Under the pieces are notes generated by a model. That model was given only the letters and a program-made list of their open reading frames with translations. It ran no database searches and was not told where the DNA came from. Source: Brasilonema angustatum HA4187-MV1 (GTDB lineage Bacteria; Cyanobacteriota; Cyanobacteriia; Cyanobacteriales; Nostocaceae). Taken from it: a DNA stretch of 64,000 nucleotides. A program made the position numbers and the translations under genes. Below are positions 62,353-64,000 of the stretch, in pieces (the first letter of the stretch is position 1; each line of letters begins with the position of its first letter). The DNA lies in assembly GCA_019359695.1 (NCBI GenBank), contig JAHHGV010000002.1:124001-188000 (forward strand). The letters run 5' to 3'.

Positions 62353-64000
62353 AGCTGACTTCTATTAAGCTTTGTAATTTTCGCTCTTTTTATGGTAAAA
62401 CACCAGAAATGATTCTTGCAGGAGGAGAGACTCGCAACACAACAATCATTCACGGTAATAATGGTTCAGGAAAAACGAGTCTGTTGAATGCGTTTACTTG
62501 GGTATTGTATGAGAAATTTAGTGCAGCTTTCGCATCGACTGAACAATTAGTTAATAAACGTGCGATCGCCGAAGCGAAACCTGGACAAACTGTAGAATGT
62601 TGGGTAGAGGTAGAGTGGGAACATGACGGCAAACGCTACAATGTAAAACGCATATGCCGAGTTTATAAAAATGAAAGCGACTTCAACGTTACCAAAACAG
62701 AATTGCGTATGCAGGTAGCTGGGGATGATGGACGCTGGTATTTTCCACCTCAGCAACCAGAAGACGTGATTGGGCAAATCTTACCCATTAGTTTACATCA
62801 ATATTTCTTCTTTGATGGTGAACGGATTGAAGAGATTGTTCGTTCGGACAAGAAAGCTGAAATTGCGGAAGCCACAAAGATTTTTTTAGGCGTAGAAGTC
62901 ATTAACCGTTCCATCAATCACTTAAAGGAAGCCAAAAAAACTCTGGAAAATGAGTTAAGGATAATTGGTGATTCAGAAATTAAACAGCTTTTGAAACAGC
63001 AAAACACTCTCGAACTAGAAATTGAACGCATCACAAAGCGACAAACAGAAATTAAACAAGAGTTAGAATATCAAGAAACTTTTAAAAAAGAGACAAGCAA
63101 CCGCTTAAGAGAACTCAGTACTGCCAAGGAATTAGAAGAAAGACGAAGAGAATTAGAAAAACAAAAAGCATCTAATCAGGAAAATCTTAAAGAAAGTAGG
63201 GACGCTATTAAAAAAGCAATTTCTGGACGCGGTTATACCATATTACTTTCACAAAACACAGCACAATTTCGAGAAATTATAGATGATTTGAAGCAGCGAG
63301 GCGAGTTAACCTCTGGCATTTCACGGGAATTTGTAAATGAATTACTCGACTCTCAACGCTGTATTTGTGGTGCAGACTTACGCCAAGGAACTCACTCACA
63401 CGAAAATGTGATCAAATTATTAGATAAAGCGGGTTCTTCAATTGTGGAAGAAACAGCCATCCGCATGAGTGCTCAAGTTGATGAAATTGATAAGCAAGCA
63501 GTTAGTTTTTGGTCAGAAGTTGATAGAGAGCAAGCACGGATTAATCAGTTAAGACAAAGTATATCACAAACGGAAGGTGAGTTAGATAATATTCAAGAAC
63601 GATTGCGAAAAGATGCAAATGAAGAAATCAGCAGTTTACAAAAGCGTTTGGATGAAATTGAAGATAAAATTAGAGAGTTCATATTAGAGCAAGGTGCAAA
63701 TCAGCAACAAATTGCTAACTTGAAAACTGACTTGGAAGGTTTGAGAAAACAAATCGCCAAGCAGAAACTAAATGAAGACAGACAAGCACTGGCGCAGCGA
63801 CGCATCAGCGCGACTCAAGATGCTATTGAACGGTTAACAGAAGTTAGAAATCGTCAAGAAAAGCAGTTTCGTTGGCAATTAGAAAAGCGCGTACAAGAAA
63901 TCTTCAGCGAAATTTCGTTTACACCTTATATTCCTAAAATTAGCGATAAATATGAACTAACGCTGGTAGAGAATACAGCAGGTATCGAAATGCCAGTTGC
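62349..64000 (+). CDS. dndD: DndD-like SMC-type ATPase (3' end outside window)
   Basis: 550 codons visible. N-terminal ABC half: MKLTSIKLCNFRSFYGKTPEM, Walker A HGNNGSGKTSLLNAFTWVLY, and the DndD-like ISLHQYFFFDGERIEEIVRS. Long coiled coils (~190-290 and ~390-510) flank a CICGADL...THSHENV element like a zinc-hook region. The Walker B half lies beyond the edge. DndD acts with DndC/DndE in replacing a DNA backbone oxygen by sulfur. A related RecN/SMC-like defence ATPase is possible. Confidence 0.75.
   Translation, partial: MKLTSIKLCNFRSFYGKTPEMILAGGETRNTTIIHGNNGSGKTSLLNAFTWVLYEKFSAAFASTEQLVNKRAIAEAKPGQTVECWVEVEWEHDGKRYNVKRICRVYKNESDFNVTKTELRMQVAGDDGRWYFPPQQPEDVIGQILPISLHQYFFFDGERIEEIVRSDKKAEIAEATKIFLGVEVINRSINHLKEAKKTLENELRIIGDSEIKQLLKQQNTLELEIERITKRQTEIKQELEYQETFKKETSNRLRELSTAKELEERRRELEKQKASNQENLKESRDAIKKAISGRGYTILLSQNTAQFREIIDDLKQRGELTSGISREFVNELLDSQRCICGADLRQGTHSHENVIKLLDKAGSSIVEETAIRMSAQVDEIDKQAVSFWSEVDREQARINQLRQSISQTEGELDNIQERLRKDANEEISSLQKRLDEIEDKIREFILEQGANQQQIANLKTDLEGLRKQIAKQKLNEDRQALAQRRISATQDAIERLTEVRNRQEKQFRWQLEKRVQEIFSEISFTPYIPKISDKYELTLVENTAGIEMPV

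Overview
The window comes from a filamentous cyanobacterium, most likely a heterocyst-former (Nostocales). The evidence is the dense GCGATCGC (HIP1) octamers, heptamer tandem repeats, many short dispersed repeats, a COP23-domain protein, a cyanobacterial cta/cox locus, a SOS-type LexA with a cyanobacterial LexA box, and a type V-K (Cas12k) CRISPR module.

Left part (1-9,000): an incomplete CheR-PAS / CheB pair, a small putative DNA-binding regulator behind three TGTACA-core palindromes, a stand-alone receiver protein, a 19-residue-repeat protein, an IS605-type tnpB broken by a 26-bp dispersed repeat, and a double-ATPase oligopeptide ABC protein. Middle-left (9,000-25,400): COP23 protein, Pit phosphate transporter, the cytochrome c oxidase operon (coxB-coxA-coxC) divergent from ctaA-ctaB (heme O/A synthesis), a mini-lipoxygenase flanked by two ~310-bp repeats that each carry a complete promoter-RNA-terminator unit, a Uma2 endonuclease, a frameshifted pentapeptide-repeat gene, DUF3120 and uppP.

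Middle (25,400-52,700): multi-PAS hybrid kinase, then an iron/B12-type ABC importer. Its ATPase and binding protein (28.6-30.3 kb) are separated from its permease (34.8-35.8 kb) by an accessory islet. The islet holds a xisI pseudogene split by three short repeats and two genes sharing an N-terminal effector-associated domain (EAD1), one fused to a trypsin-like protease and one to a formylglycine-generating-enzyme-like C-type-lectin fold. The C-terminus of the latter has the codon pattern of a diversity-generating-retroelement variable repeat. Then follow a MazEF-like pair, a radical SAM/PDZ protein, a family-10 glycosidase, a three-gene CBS/PAS kinase - REC-EAL - REC-kinase signalling cluster, an alcohol dehydrogenase, an HtrA protease and an alpha-amylase.

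Right part (52,700-64,000): a truncated hsdM, an XRE regulator with operator-like repeats, then the right-hand portion of a type V-K CRISPR-associated transposon: cas12k, tracrRNA, a four-repeat array, a separate short homing crRNA, and a transposon right end with 20-bp-periodic TnsB-type sites. It ends 33 bp from tRNA-Thr(UGU). The homing spacer matches that tRNA next to a GTC PAM. No tnsB/tnsC/tniQ and no left end is visible. Beyond lie argF, lexA and the start of a Dnd-type DNA phosphorothioation/restriction cluster that runs off the right edge.
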